Assembly: GCA_902595145.1 (NCBI GenBank)
Contig: CACJOU010000005.1
Coordinates: 19,381 to 83,380, forward strand
DNA length: 64,000 nt
Direction of reading: 5' to 3'
Source of the DNA: an uncultured SAR116 cluster alpha proteobacterium
GTDB taxonomy: Bacteria; Pseudomonadota; Alphaproteobacteria; Puniceispirillales; Marisalimonadaceae
The notes under the pieces are model-generated. The model had not been told where the DNA came from, did not search any database, and was given only the letters and a program-made list of their open reading frames with translations. The position numbers and the translations under genes were made by a program. This document shows positions 44,198 to 53,335 of the stretch, in pieces; position 1 is the stretch's first letter; every line of letters begins with the position of its first letter.

Positions 44198-45925
44198 ATG
44201 AATAGTATTTTAGAATTTTCAGAATTTTTTAAAAAATTAAAAAAATTGAATTATTTAATTTTTGGTTCCTTGATTATTTTAATAATTTTAGCTCTTTTCT
44301 CTGGGCAATACTCAATACCTCCTATAGACCGGGATGAAGCCCGTTTTGCTCAAGCAAGCAGTCAAATGATTCAGACTGGTGATTATGTAAATATTAAATT
44401 TCAAGACGAAATTAGAGCCAAGAAACCAATTGGAATTTATTGGCTTCAAGCGTTTTCAGCAAAAATATTTGGTCAGGAAGATATTGGTTCGTATAGAATA
44501 CCATCTTTATTAAGCTCAATTATAACACTAGTTTTTGTTGGTTTAATAACTAGGTTGATTTTTCCTCTTTATCAGACTCTTATCGTAACATTATTATTTG
44601 CATCATCAATTGTATTTATGGGAGAAGCTCACCTTGCCAAAACTGATGCTACTCTTTTGTGTTTAATCTGTGTTCAGCAATATTTTTTACTCAAAATAAT
44701 TTTGCATCAAGATAATACTTTCAAAGTAAAATACTTTTACCCAATATTAGTATGGCTAGCTTTTTCTTTTGGAGTTTTGGTAAAAGGTCCTCTTTCAATA
44801 GCTATACTATTTCCTACAGTTATCGCCTTTTCCATAATTCAGAAATCTATAAATCTGATAAAATCTTTAAGACCCATGTTAGGTTTTTTAATATGTACTT
44901 TAGTTATTCTGCCATGGTTTTTGGCTATTGATGAAGCAACAAACGGCATGTTTTTACAAAAAGCTTTTCAAGAAGATTTTTTTAGTAAATTGGAGAGTGG
45001 TCAGGAGGGACATGGTGCAATGCCAGGAACTCATTTATTAACATTATCAATTTCAATATGGCCTATTGCCACTTTTTTACCTTGCTTGATTTTATTTATT
45101 TTACAAAATAAAACTAATATAATTATAAAATTTTTAATGTGTTGGATATTACCATTTTGGGGTATTATTGAATTAATTCCAACAAAACTTCTTCATTATC
45201 CACTTCCAGTTCTGCCAGCAATTGCAATTCTAGCAATTGGTGGGCTATTGCAGTTTAAATCTAATATCAAAAAAATAAAAAGTGTATTACTTCGAAAAAT
45301 TACTTATATCTTTTCTATTTTATTAAGCTTTGGAGGAATTATTTTAAGTGGAGGAATTTTTTATATTTCTTCTAAGTTTAATATTGAAAACGATTATATT
45401 TTAACATTTTTTACAATATTGCTTGTCTTAATTGCGATTGTTATTTTTATTTTGTCACATACTTTGATTTTTAATTTCAAAACTTTATACCCAGATACTA
45501 GTAAAAGTTTTTACAATATTTTATTGGCAATCATTGCTCTTGGATCAATTTTTAATATTATTAATTACAATTTTGTTTTACCTAAACTAGATTATTTACA
45601 TCCAAGTAAGGCAATCATAAAGAAATTAAACAAAGTTAAGGCTGATGCGGTTGCGTCCTCAGGCTATCATGAACCAAGTCTTGTTTTTTTATTAAATGGT
45701 AATGTTTTATTATCTAATCCTCACGAAGCTGCTATTTTTATGGCAGAGGGTAAAAACAATGTAGCGTTAATAGAAAAAAATGATCTAAAACAATTCTTAG
45801 AAACAACAAACGATCTTAATTTGAAAATAAATGAAATATTTATAGTAAAAGGTTTCAATATAGCTAAAGGTAGGCATGTAGAAATATACATTTTTCAAAA
45901 TCAATTGTTTGACCTGTTTAACTAA
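44198..45925 (+). CDS. GT39/ArnT-like membrane glycosyltransferase
   Basis: A 575-residue membrane protein with about a dozen helices. The first periplasmic loop has the catalytic DRDEARFAQAS, the GT39/ArnT signature, and KKPIGIYWLQAF follows. Such enzymes use a polyprenyl-phosphate sugar to modify lipid A, LPS or proteins on the periplasmic side. The following GT2 and lipid-A N-domain genes form a likely supply-and-flip module for that sugar. The specific sugar is unknown. Confidence 0.88.
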   Translation: MNSILEFSEFFKKLKKLNYLIFGSLIILIILALFSGQYSIPPIDRDEARFAQASSQMIQTGDYVNIKFQDEIRAKKPIGIYWLQAFSAKIFGQEDIGSYRIPSLLSSIITLVFVGLITRLIFPLYQTLIVTLLFASSIVFMGEAHLAKTDATLLCLICVQQYFLLKIILHQDNTFKVKYFYPILVWLAFSFGVLVKGPLSIAILFPTVIAFSIIQKSINLIKSLRPMLGFLICTLVILPWFLAIDEATNGMFLQKAFQEDFFSKLESGQEGHGAMPGTHLLTLSISIWPIATFLPCLILFILQNKTNIIIKFLMCWILPFWGIIELIPTKLLHYPLPVLPAIAILAIGGLLQFKSNIKKIKSVLLRKITYIFSILLSFGGIILSGGIFYISSKFNIENDYILTFFTILLVLIAIVIFILSHTLIFNFKTLYPDTSKSFYNILLAIIALGSIFNIINYNFVLPKLDYLHPSKAIIKKLNKVKADAVASSGYHEPSLVFLLNGNVLLSNPHEAAIFMAEGKNNVALIEKNDLKQFLETTNDLNLKINEIFIVKGFNIAKGRHVEIYIFQNQLFDLFN

Positions 45926-45969
45926 AATAGTTATTGGTTTCTATATATTCAATTATTGCAATACTAAAC

Positions 45970-46701
45970 ATGTCCAAAACAACCGAAATATCTGTAGTTA
46001 TTCCTGTTAAAAATGAAGCAGGAAATATTGATACCCTAGTAAGTGAAATTCATCAGTCATTAAAAAAGTTTAGTTATGAAATAATATACGTAAATGACGG
46101 ATCAGAAGATAATACTGAATTAGAATTGAAAAATAATATGAAAAATAACAAAAAGTTAAGGGTTATTAGCCATGAAAACAGTCAAGGTCAATCTGCAGCT
46201 TTGAGGACAGGTATTAAAGCATCAAATTCAACACTAATAGCAACTTTGGATGGAGACGGTCAAAATGATCCATCAGATCTTCCTAAAATGATTGACACAC
46301 TCAAGAGCTGTAAAGATGAGTTAGTATTAATTGGCGGAGTTAGAGTAAAACGTAAGGATAGTATTACTAGGTTATGGGCATCATCTTTTGCAAAATATTG
46401 TAGATTTATTTTGCTTAAGGACACTCACCCTGATTCAGGTTGTGGAATAAAAGTATTTCATAAAGAGTTATTTTTAAGGCTTCCTTATTTTGACCATATG
46501 CATAGATTTTTATCAGCTTTAGCCTTACGTGAAGGAGCCAAGGTTTTAAAATTTAATGTTAAACATAGAGAAAGAGTAGTAGGGACTTCAAATTATACTA
46601 ATTTAGGAAGATTCCTAGTTGGCCTTTTTGATGTGCTAGGTGTAATCTGGCTAAGAAATAGAATGCCAAAAAATACTTCCTTTAAAGAAATTTTAAAATA
46701 A
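45970..46701 (+). CDS. GT2 family polyprenyl-phosphate sugar synthase
   Basis: A 243-residue glycosyltransferase, started at ATG 45970 (MSKTTEIS) rather than an in-frame TTG at 45934. ISVVIPVKNEAGNI, IYVNDGSED, and LDGDGQNDPSDLP with the DxD-type metal site are all present. HRFLSALALREGAKV and the C-terminal RNRMPK resemble dolichol-phosphate-mannose synthase. It would charge undecaprenyl phosphate with a sugar for the preceding GT39 enzyme. There are 44 bp between the genes. Confidence 0.88.
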   Translation: MSKTTEISVVIPVKNEAGNIDTLVSEIHQSLKKFSYEIIYVNDGSEDNTELELKNNMKNNKKLRVISHENSQGQSAALRTGIKASNSTLIATLDGDGQNDPSDLPKMIDTLKSCKDELVLIGGVRVKRKDSITRLWASSFAKYCRFILLKDTHPDSGCGIKVFHKELFLRLPYFDHMHRFLSALALREGAKVLKFNVKHRERVVGTSNYTNLGRFLVGLFDVLGVIWLRNRMPKNTSFKEILK

Positions 46702-46714
46702 TTAGGAATTTGTA

Positions 46715-47095
46715 ATGAACTTTATATCATTCTTATCAACACAGATAGAAAAAGGTGCAATTTTTTTAAATGAGTTAATAATTTTTATTCTACCATTTAT
46801 GGAGCCTTATTTATTAGATCATCCAGAAGCAATTATGATTACTATAGGTTTTGGAGGGCAGGCATTATTTGCAACACGTTTTATCATACAATGGATAAGC
46901 AGTGAGAATGCAGGTAAGTCAGTCATACCCATAGCTTTCTGGTATTTTTCAATTTCAGGTGGAATGGTTTTATTAACTTATGCAATTTGGAGACAAGATC
47001 CAGTTATAATTGCTGGACAGTCGGTTGGTGTATTTATATACGCTAGGAATTTATATTTTATATATAGAGAAAAAAAACTAGGAAATAATTCTTGA
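46715..47095 (+). CDS. Lipid-A-disaccharide synthase N-terminal-like (LAB_N) membrane protein
   Basis: A 126-residue protein with four hydrophobic helices. IGFGGQALFATRFIIQWISSENAGKSVIPIAFWYFSISGG is the conserved LAB_N block, found fused to LpxB in some bacteria and alone beside GT2/GT39 pairs. Its likely role is to flip or present a polyprenyl-linked sugar. It ends in TGA and is 13 bp after the GT2 gene. Confidence 0.86.
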   Translation: MNFISFLSTQIEKGAIFLNELIIFILPFMEPYLLDHPEAIMITIGFGGQALFATRFIIQWISSENAGKSVIPIAFWYFSISGGMVLLTYAIWRQDPVIIAGQSVGVFIYARNLYFIYREKKLGNNS

Positions 47096-47129
47096 GGAAC
47101 TTTTTAGTATATTAATCTTGAGACTAGAT

Positions 47130-48113
47130 TTATGAGAATTCATTTTTAATTGGTCTGGAAAGTAATTTTTTTATAATGTCTTTGATATCTGATTTTTTGT
47201 TTATTATTTTATAAATTGCGTCCACGATTGGCAGCTCTACATCAAGTTCTTTGGACAAAGAAATGGCAGCATCTAGAGCGTTTAAACCTTCTACTAGACG
47301 AGTTGGACGCTGAAAATTATTTTTTATTATATCAATCCCATATGCCATATTTCTAGAATGCGGCCCACTACATGTTAGGCTCATATCGCCAATTCCAGCA
47401 AGACCAAAGGCGGTTGCGTGATCCCCACCTGATTTTTTAATTAATTCGCATGTTTCCGAAATACCTCTAGTAATAAGCGCAGCTTTAGCATTATCACCTA
47501 ATTCTAAACCTTCAACAATACCAGCACCAATAGCAATTATATTTTTTATTGCACCTGCAATAGATGCCCCACTTGGATCATTACTAGGATAAAGTCTTAA
47601 ATTGGAATTGTGAAATAATACGCAAATAGAAGTGGCTACATCAATCTCTTTATTAGCCACTATCGCAGCTGCTGGCTTGTTTTTAGCAATTTCATCAGCA
47701 AAAGTGGGTCCGGTTAGTATAGAAAGTGATATGTTATGAAATCTATTTTCTACAATTTTATTAAAAGTTTCACCTTTTTTTGTTGCAAAACCTTTTGAAG
47801 TAATAATTACATTTATTTTGTTTTTAGTAAAAGAGGAGATTTCTTCGATAGCCATTAAAACTCTTTTGCTTTCTGTGGTAATAAAAATTAAATCACTACC
47901 TTTTATGGCTTTTTCTTTATTTGTGGTTGCTTGTATCAAAGGACTTAGTTTTAAATTAGGGAATCTCTCTGATTTACTATTATTTATTTGTGTTTCTCGT
48001 GTCTTATCGGATACTAATATAGTAGAATTATGATTTAACGTGGAAAGTGTAATTGCTAATGCTTGCCCCCATGCACCGCCTCCATAAAAACATATATTTG
48101 AATAAATTGACAT
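47130..48113 (-). CDS. gpsA: Glycerol-3-phosphate dehydrogenase [NAD(P)+]
   Basis: A 327-residue dehydrogenase. The Rossmann motif YGGGAWGQALA (about 9-19), the catalytic Lys/Asn region IKNIIAIGAGIVEGLELGDNAKAALITRGISE, and ATAFGLAGIGDMSLTCSGPHSRN match GpsA. It supplies sn-glycerol-3-phosphate for phospholipids. Its start abuts the tsaD stop, with no spacer, so translation is coupled. Confidence 0.95.
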   Translation of the reverse strand: MSIYSNICFYGGGAWGQALAITLSTLNHNSTILVSDKTRETQINNSKSERFPNLKLSPLIQATTNKEKAIKGSDLIFITTESKRVLMAIEEISSFTKNKINVIITSKGFATKKGETFNKIVENRFHNISLSILTGPTFADEIAKNKPAAAIVANKEIDVATSICVLFHNSNLRLYPSNDPSGASIAGAIKNIIAIGAGIVEGLELGDNAKAALITRGISETCELIKKSGGDHATAFGLAGIGDMSLTCSGPHSRNMAYGIDIIKNNFQRPTRLVEGLNALDAAISLSKELDVELPIVDAIYKIINKKSDIKDIIKKLLSRPIKNEFS

Positions 48114-49208
48114 TTATGCTTTTGCTCCACTTTTCCCAATATTTTGATGTATAGGGTTTATTAAATGTGCATTGGAATCTAATGGCCACCTTGGTCTTGG
48201 CTTAAAATTTAAACTACTTTCACCTTCATTATTATATTTTTCGTAACCTGCCCATGCTATCATTGCACCATTATCTGTGCATAAATTTAATGGAGGCGCA
48301 AAAAAAGTGCTATCTGTTTCTAAACATAGTTTTTTTAGTTCTTTTCTTATATGTAAATTTGCAGCAACTCCACCTGAAACTACAAGTTGAATATTAGATA
48401 TATTTCCAAGAATTTCCTTAAATTTTGTAATTCCTAATCTAGTTCTATCAATTAAACAATCAGTTATGGATTTTTGAATGCTTGCTGATAAATCACTTAT
48501 TATTTTTTTGTTTAATTTGTTTTTCATTGCTATTTGATTAAAAGCTGTTTTGAGACCTGAAAAAGAGAAATTTGGATTTTTAGATTTATGCATTGGTCTT
48601 GGTAAATAAAAACTTGTTGGATCACCATCTTTAGACATTTTTTCTATCATGGGTCCACCTGGAAAACCTATGCCAAGTATTTTTGCAGCTTTATCAAAAG
48701 TTTCTCCAGCTGCATCGTCTAAGGTTGAACTTATTCTGGTATATTTACCATATTCTATTACAGCTATTATTTGAGTATGTCCTCCAGAAACTAAAAGCAG
48801 AAGATAAGGATATTCAATATTATCTGTTAAACGGGCGGTTAATGCATGTCCTTCTAAATGATTTACAGCAATGTAAGGTTTTTCAAGAGACATAGCTAAA
48901 GATTTAGCAAATACAGTACCTACAATTACGCCACCAATTAATCCTGGTCCTCCCGTAGCTGCAATTAAGTCAATATCTTTTAAACTTAACTTTGATTCTT
49001 TTAATGCTCTATTAATTGCGTGATTTAAGTTTGATAGATGGTCTCTAGCTGCTATTTCAGGTACAACGCCACCATAATTGTTTAAATTTGAGTTTTGATT
49101 GATTACAACATTAGACAAAATGTCTTTTTTTGAAGTAACCACGCCAATTGCTGTATCATCACAACTGGTTTCAATACCAAGTATTTTTATATCATTAGAA
49201 CCACGCAT
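48114..49208 (-). CDS. tsaD: tRNA N6-threonylcarbamoyladenosine transferase TsaD
   Basis: A 364-residue ASKHA protein. ILGIETSCDDTAIGVV, AATGGPGLIGGVIVG, the iron site HLEGH, VSGGHTQIIAV and FSFSGLKTA match TsaD. It transfers the threonylcarbamoyl group to A37 of ANN-decoding tRNAs with TsaB and TsaE. It is divergent from hemC across about 158 bp, the usual alphaproteobacterial arrangement. Confidence 0.96.
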   Translation of the reverse strand: MRGSNDIKILGIETSCDDTAIGVVTSKKDILSNVVINQNSNLNNYGGVVPEIAARDHLSNLNHAINRALKESKLSLKDIDLIAATGGPGLIGGVIVGTVFAKSLAMSLEKPYIAVNHLEGHALTARLTDNIEYPYLLLLVSGGHTQIIAVIEYGKYTRISSTLDDAAGETFDKAAKILGIGFPGGPMIEKMSKDGDPTSFYLPRPMHKSKNPNFSFSGLKTAFNQIAMKNKLNKKIISDLSASIQKSITDCLIDRTRLGITKFKEILGNISNIQLVVSGGVAANLHIRKELKKLCLETDSTFFAPPLNLCTDNGAMIAWAGYEKYNNEGESSLNFKPRPRWPLDSNAHLINPIHQNIGKSGAKA

Positions 49209-49366
49209 AAAATTCCTAAGTAAATTAAAATTTTACTATAAATTAAATTTAAAACTAAGTAATGCAATATAAATTAATATTGTATGTTTTACGATTTACT
49301 ATAAGTGTATAGAAATATTCAAGAATTAATAAATAACTTGATAATATAATAGATTAATAAATTAAA

Positions 49367-50281
49367 ATGACACTTAAAGTAAGAATTGCTACTCGAAAAT
49401 CAGAACTCGCTTTACGACAAGTAGATATTGTTAAAAGTTATTTTGGTGAAGATGTTGAAACTGAAACTATTAAAGTTACTACTTCAGGGGACAAAATTTT
49501 AAATAAATCTTTATCTGACATTGGAGGTAAAGGTCTTTTTATTAAGGAATTAGAGTATTTTATTTTAAATGGTTTTGCAGACATTGCTGTTCACTCAATG
49601 AAAGATATGGAAACAGATATTGCAAAAAATACTGAAATTTCAGCTGTTCTTCCAAGAGGTGATAGAAGTGATGTCTTGTTAGGAAATTATGATTCATTTG
49701 ATGATTTGCCAGATAAAGCAATTGTGGGAACAAGTTCTGTAAGAAGAGCTGCTTTTGCTAAATATTATAGGCCTGATTTAAACATAAAGATTCTAAGAGG
49801 TAATGTTGGAACTCGAATTGAAAAGCTTAACTCTGGATTATATGATGCAATTATATTAGCCAAAGCAGGTTTGGATAGGTTAAATATTAAAGTTGGTAAT
49901 ATAATTCCAAATGAAATTATTCCTCCAGCATCTTCTCAAGGGGTAATTGCGATTCAATCTACTACAAATGGTAATAATGAATATCAAAAACAATTAAAGA
50001 TACTCTTAAATAAAATTAACGATGAAAGAGCTTTTTTTGAAACTTTGGCTGAAAGAAGTCTATTAAAAACTTTAGATGGTTCTTGTAGATCTCCAATTTC
50101 AGCAAGCGCGCATTTTACTGATAATAAAGAATTGATATTGTATGGAGCAATTGCAACTTTAGATGGTAAGAAAGTGATTAGATCTAAAATCACAGGATCG
50201 ATTAAAGATGCAATTAAGTTAGGTCAAGAGTTAGGAAATAAAATTAAAACTCAAACTAATGGTGATTTTTTATTTAAATAA
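49367..50281 (+). CDS. hemC: Hydroxymethylbilane synthase (porphobilinogen deaminase)
   Basis: A 304-residue enzyme. RIATRKSELALRQ, HSMKDMET, the RGNVGTRIEKL Arg-rich site and the LDGSCRSPISA loop with the cofactor-binding Cys are all present. It links four porphobilinogens into hydroxymethylbilane, which HemD then closes. It starts the hemC-hemD-mitofilin-hemY operon. Confidence 0.96.
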   Translation: MTLKVRIATRKSELALRQVDIVKSYFGEDVETETIKVTTSGDKILNKSLSDIGGKGLFIKELEYFILNGFADIAVHSMKDMETDIAKNTEISAVLPRGDRSDVLLGNYDSFDDLPDKAIVGTSSVRRAAFAKYYRPDLNIKILRGNVGTRIEKLNSGLYDAIILAKAGLDRLNIKVGNIIPNEIIPPASSQGVIAIQSTTNGNNEYQKQLKILLNKINDERAFFETLAERSLLKTLDGSCRSPISASAHFTDNKELILYGAIATLDGKKVIRSKITGSIKDAIKLGQELGNKIKTQTNGDFLFK

Positions 50282-50292
50282 TTTTATTAAAC

Positions 50293-50308
50293 AAGGAGTT
50301 GGTGGATT
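50293..50308 (+). promoter_or_regulatory. Shine-Dalgarno and AUU start codon of hemD
   Basis: AAGGAG (50293-50298) stands seven bases before ATT at 50306-50308, the ideal spacing. ATT is the first codon of the sense frame of HemD after an upstream TAA at 50288. Nearby GTG and TTG codons are out of frame and run into a stop within three or four codons. This decides the start. Confidence 0.7.
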
Positions 50309-51055
50309 AAAAAATCAAAAAAAATAACTTTTATCCTTCGAGAAAAAAAAGATGCTGAAAGGAATTCACAATATCTAAATGATAATGGGTCTTATTCAAA
50401 ACCGTTTCCTATAACCACATTAAAATATGAAGATTTTAAAAGCTTAAATGTTTCTAAAATTTTTTTTAATTATCTTATTATAACAAGTCCTAAAGCATTA
50501 AGCATTCTTGATAAAATAATTTTAAATACACCGGGTAATTTTACAAAAAATATAAGAATTTTTTCTGTAGGATTTGAAACCACATATCAATTGAAAAAAT
50601 TATCATATACTAATATTGCACAAGCAAATAATAGTTCTAAATCTTTACATAACCTAATTGTAAATAACACTAAAAAAGAAGATTGTGGTTTATGGATTGC
50701 TGCTAAAAACAGAAGTATTGAACTTGAAAAAAATTTATTAAATTATAACAGAAAAATAGAAATTATCGAAGGTTATAGCACCCATCCAATTTTAGAATTA
50801 CCAAAGCCTTTGCAAATGGATTTAATTGAATATGATTTCTTAAATTTAGTGATATTTTCATCAAGAAATGTATCAATTGCAAAACAAATTTTAGAAAATT
50901 ACAATTTATTCAATATTGTTAAAAATAAAGCAACTTTATATGTTAATAGTGAAAATGTTGCTAACAAAGCAGAGAGCATAGGTTGGATAAATATAAATAT
51001 TATTAAGAAAAATTTTACTAAAGAATTTTTAGATAATATAATCAAATTACCTTAG
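50306..51055 (+). CDS. hemD: Uroporphyrinogen-III synthase, AUU start
   Basis: A 249-residue protein when started at ATT 50306; the usual HemD length is about 240. It opens with KKSKKITFILREKKDAERNS and has two alpha/beta halves: LIITSPKALSIL and IRIFSVGFETTYQL in the first, LVIFSSRNVSIAKQIL and ATLYVNSENVANKAES in the second. These are the weak but typical HemD blocks. The same frame has no ATG until residue 171. It cyclises hydroxymethylbilane to uroporphyrinogen III. Starting at a downstream TTG (50591) would remove the whole first half. Confidence 0.85.
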   Translation: MKKSKKITFILREKKDAERNSQYLNDNGSYSKPFPITTLKYEDFKSLNVSKIFFNYLIITSPKALSILDKIILNTPGNFTKNIRIFSVGFETTYQLKKLSYTNIAQANNSSKSLHNLIVNNTKKEDCGLWIAAKNRSIELEKNLLNYNRKIEIIEGYSTHPILELPKPLQMDLIEYDFLNLVIFSSRNVSIAKQILENYNLFNIVKNKATLYVNSENVANKAESIGWININIIKKNFTKEFLDNIIKLP

Positions 51056-51072
51056 TAAACAGGGACATAAAG

Positions 51073-51924
51073 ATGATAAAAGCTAAAACTCATAAAGCTA
51101 AGAGTGATAAAGAAACAATCATCGATATGGAGCCGGTAAATGAAACACAAAAAACAATTATTTTAAAAAATCCTATTTTTTTAATACTATTTATAACCGT
51201 CGTCTCGTTTATTATAATTTTAATTTGGATAACTTTATATTATTTGCCAAATCATATTGAAAAACAGTCAAATAAAATCATTCAACTAAATAAAGAGATT
51301 GTGGCTTTAAAAGATAAAGAAAATATAAAAATTAATGAAATTAATACAGAAATTGAATTACTTAAGAATAAGCTAAATTCTCTTGATTTTAATACAAACG
51401 AAACATTAAACCTCGAAATTGAAAACCAAGGTAACTCCTTGTCATTGATAAAAGAAGAGCTAGATAAAATCTCAAATAAAATAAAAATTTTAGAAAATTT
51501 AGCTGAAACAACAAATAAAGAAATAGAACAAAATAATAATGCTGTTCAAGTTAAAAACTCTTACGAACCGAGAAAGTTTTCACAAAATATAGAAAAACCT
51601 CAAAAAGAACTTATTAAAGAAGGTAAAATAATAATAGAAAAACTTCTCTCAAAAAAAGACTTCGGTTCATCTTCCAATTACGATGAAGTTTTAAGTGAAG
51701 AAACCTATTTGAATAGACTGAAAAATTATTTTGCAGGTTTTTTAAAACTTAGAAAGTTTTCAGACAACACCACTCCTAGAGGGTTAATTACAATGGCAGA
51801 AAAAGAACTTGAAAACAAAAATTTTAATAATTTTTTATCTATCATAAAGACACTTCCTGAGAATTGGAAAGAAACTATAAAAGACTCAATAATTAGGTTT
51901 GAAAGAGCATTAAATCAAAGTTAA
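51073..51924 (+). CDS. Alphaproteobacterial mitofilin-like protein (Mic60 homologue)
   Basis: A 283-residue inner-membrane protein with one membrane helix (about 34-56), a long coiled coil (about 60-160) and a C-terminal domain with LKNYFAGFLKLRKF and RGLITMAEKELENKNF, the mitofilin-type signature. Its place between hemD and hemY is where the alphaproteobacterial Mic60 homologue is usually found. In mitochondria Mic60 shapes crista junctions; in alphaproteobacteria it is linked to intracytoplasmic membranes and outer-membrane contact. Confidence 0.85.
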   Translation: MIKAKTHKAKSDKETIIDMEPVNETQKTIILKNPIFLILFITVVSFIIILIWITLYYLPNHIEKQSNKIIQLNKEIVALKDKENIKINEINTEIELLKNKLNSLDFNTNETLNLEIENQGNSLSLIKEELDKISNKIKILENLAETTNKEIEQNNNAVQVKNSYEPRKFSQNIEKPQKELIKEGKIIIEKLLSKKDFGSSSNYDEVLSEETYLNRLKNYFAGFLKLRKFSDNTTPRGLITMAEKELENKNFNNFLSIIKTLPENWKETIKDSIIRFERALNQS

Positions 51925-51940
51925 AAAAAAGAGCGAACAA

Positions 51941-53335
51941 GTGATTTTTAAAATATTAAAACTAATAATATTTATTTCCATCATCTGGTATTTATCAGAA
52001 TTCTTCTCTGAGCATCCAGGAGTAACATCTATAAATTGGATGGAGTGGGGAATTCAAATACCTACAGACAGGTTTATTCTAATTATTATTTTGTTTTCTG
52101 TAATTCTAATCTTTATTGACAGAATTTGGCTAGCTTTTTTGAATTTGCCAAAAGCGACATTAAGACGATTTGAAGCTAACAATAATAAAAAAGTTGAACA
52201 AAAATTAGTAAAGGCATTTTTATTGGCAAGTCATGGAGAATTAGTAACTGCAGCAAAAGAAGCTGCGTTAGTATCAAGGAATACTAAGGATAAAAATTTA
52301 GGTAAATTATTAAACACACACATTAATGTCTTTAACAAAATAAATAAAAACTCTAATGAAAATGAAGAATTATCAAAAAATTATTTTAAACAGCTAACTG
52401 ATGAACCATCTACAGCATTTGTTGGTCATTTAGCACTCATGAGACAAGCAATATTAAATAATAAAGATTTAAATGAAATTATTAATGAAGCTCTAAAGGC
52501 TCTTAAATTTGAACCTAAGTCAAAACAAATTTTAGAAGTTTTGTTGTTTTCATATGCAAAGTTGAGAGATATTTCAAATTCTCTTATATACCTCAATAAA
52601 TTAAAAAAACTTAATTATATGAAAGATAATATATACAAAAATATATCTGCGGATTTAAATTACTTAAAGGCATTAGATTACTTAGAAGATGAAAAAAGTT
52701 ATCTTGCTACCAATCATTTAAAAGAAGCCTTTAAACAAAAACCAAGTCATATTGGAGCTTCTGTAAAGTTGTCAGGCCTGCTTAAAGGTATTGGTTCAAA
52801 GACAAAGTCAATTGATCAATTAGAAAAAACTTTTTTATTAACTGCTAACCCAGATATTTTAGAAGAACTATCAAAAAAATGGAATTTAAAAACATCAGGA
52901 TCTCGTGTTTCAAAAGCGATTAATCTTTTGAATAAAAAATCTTCCCAAGAAATTAAAAATGATCTTAAAATAGAAGTAGCGTGTTATGCTATTTCAGAGG
53001 AAATTTGGGGTGAGGCTGAAAAACTATTAAAAGATATTCCTGAGGATAAACTTACAACTAAAGCATATCAAGCGTTGGCTGATATAGCTGGATCTCAAAA
53101 TAACCCTCAAGTAGTTAAGAATTATCTTGAAAAAGCTGCAAGCGCTAAAGAAGGATATAATTATTTTTGTTATTCCTGTGGTAATAAAAATCATAATTGG
53201 GAATTACATTGCCCAAAATGTGATCAATTAAGTACTATTGATTGGATGAAAATAGAAAATAATCAAAATTATGATGTTTTAAAAATATCTTCAGATAATC
53301 GGCCTAATAGATTATCAAATAAAATACTCAATTGA
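51941..53335 (+). CDS. hemY: HemY-like TPR membrane protein with C-terminal zinc ribbon
   Basis: A 464-residue protein starting at GTG 51941. Two N-terminal membrane helices (about 3-18 and 34-55) precede the HemY_N/TPR region (AFLLASHGELVTAAKEAALVSRN, then several helical pairs). Near the C-terminus (about 410-435) lies a rubredoxin-like zinc ribbon: FCYSCGNKNHNW and HCPKCDQLSTIDW, similar to the metal knuckle of LapB. HemY is implicated in haem biosynthesis or membrane scaffolding, not the Bacillus oxidase of the same name. Its last 21 bp overlap the convergent LysE gene, and it ends in TGA. Confidence 0.87.
   Translation: MIFKILKLIIFISIIWYLSEFFSEHPGVTSINWMEWGIQIPTDRFILIIILFSVILIFIDRIWLAFLNLPKATLRRFEANNNKKVEQKLVKAFLLASHGELVTAAKEAALVSRNTKDKNLGKLLNTHINVFNKINKNSNENEELSKNYFKQLTDEPSTAFVGHLALMRQAILNNKDLNEIINEALKALKFEPKSKQILEVLLFSYAKLRDISNSLIYLNKLKKLNYMKDNIYKNISADLNYLKALDYLEDEKSYLATNHLKEAFKQKPSHIGASVKLSGLLKGIGSKTKSIDQLEKTFLLTANPDILEELSKKWNLKTSGSRVSKAINLLNKKSSQEIKNDLKIEVACYAISEEIWGEAEKLLKDIPEDKLTTKAYQALADIAGSQNNPQVVKNYLEKAASAKEGYNYFCYSCGNKNHNWELHCPKCDQLSTIDWMKIENNQNYDVLKISSDNRPNRLSNKILN

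Noticed and set aside
50591..51055. hemD as a 154-residue protein starting at TTG
   Set aside because: It would lose the entire first HemD domain, which is open and conserved upstream in the same frame from the AUU codon.
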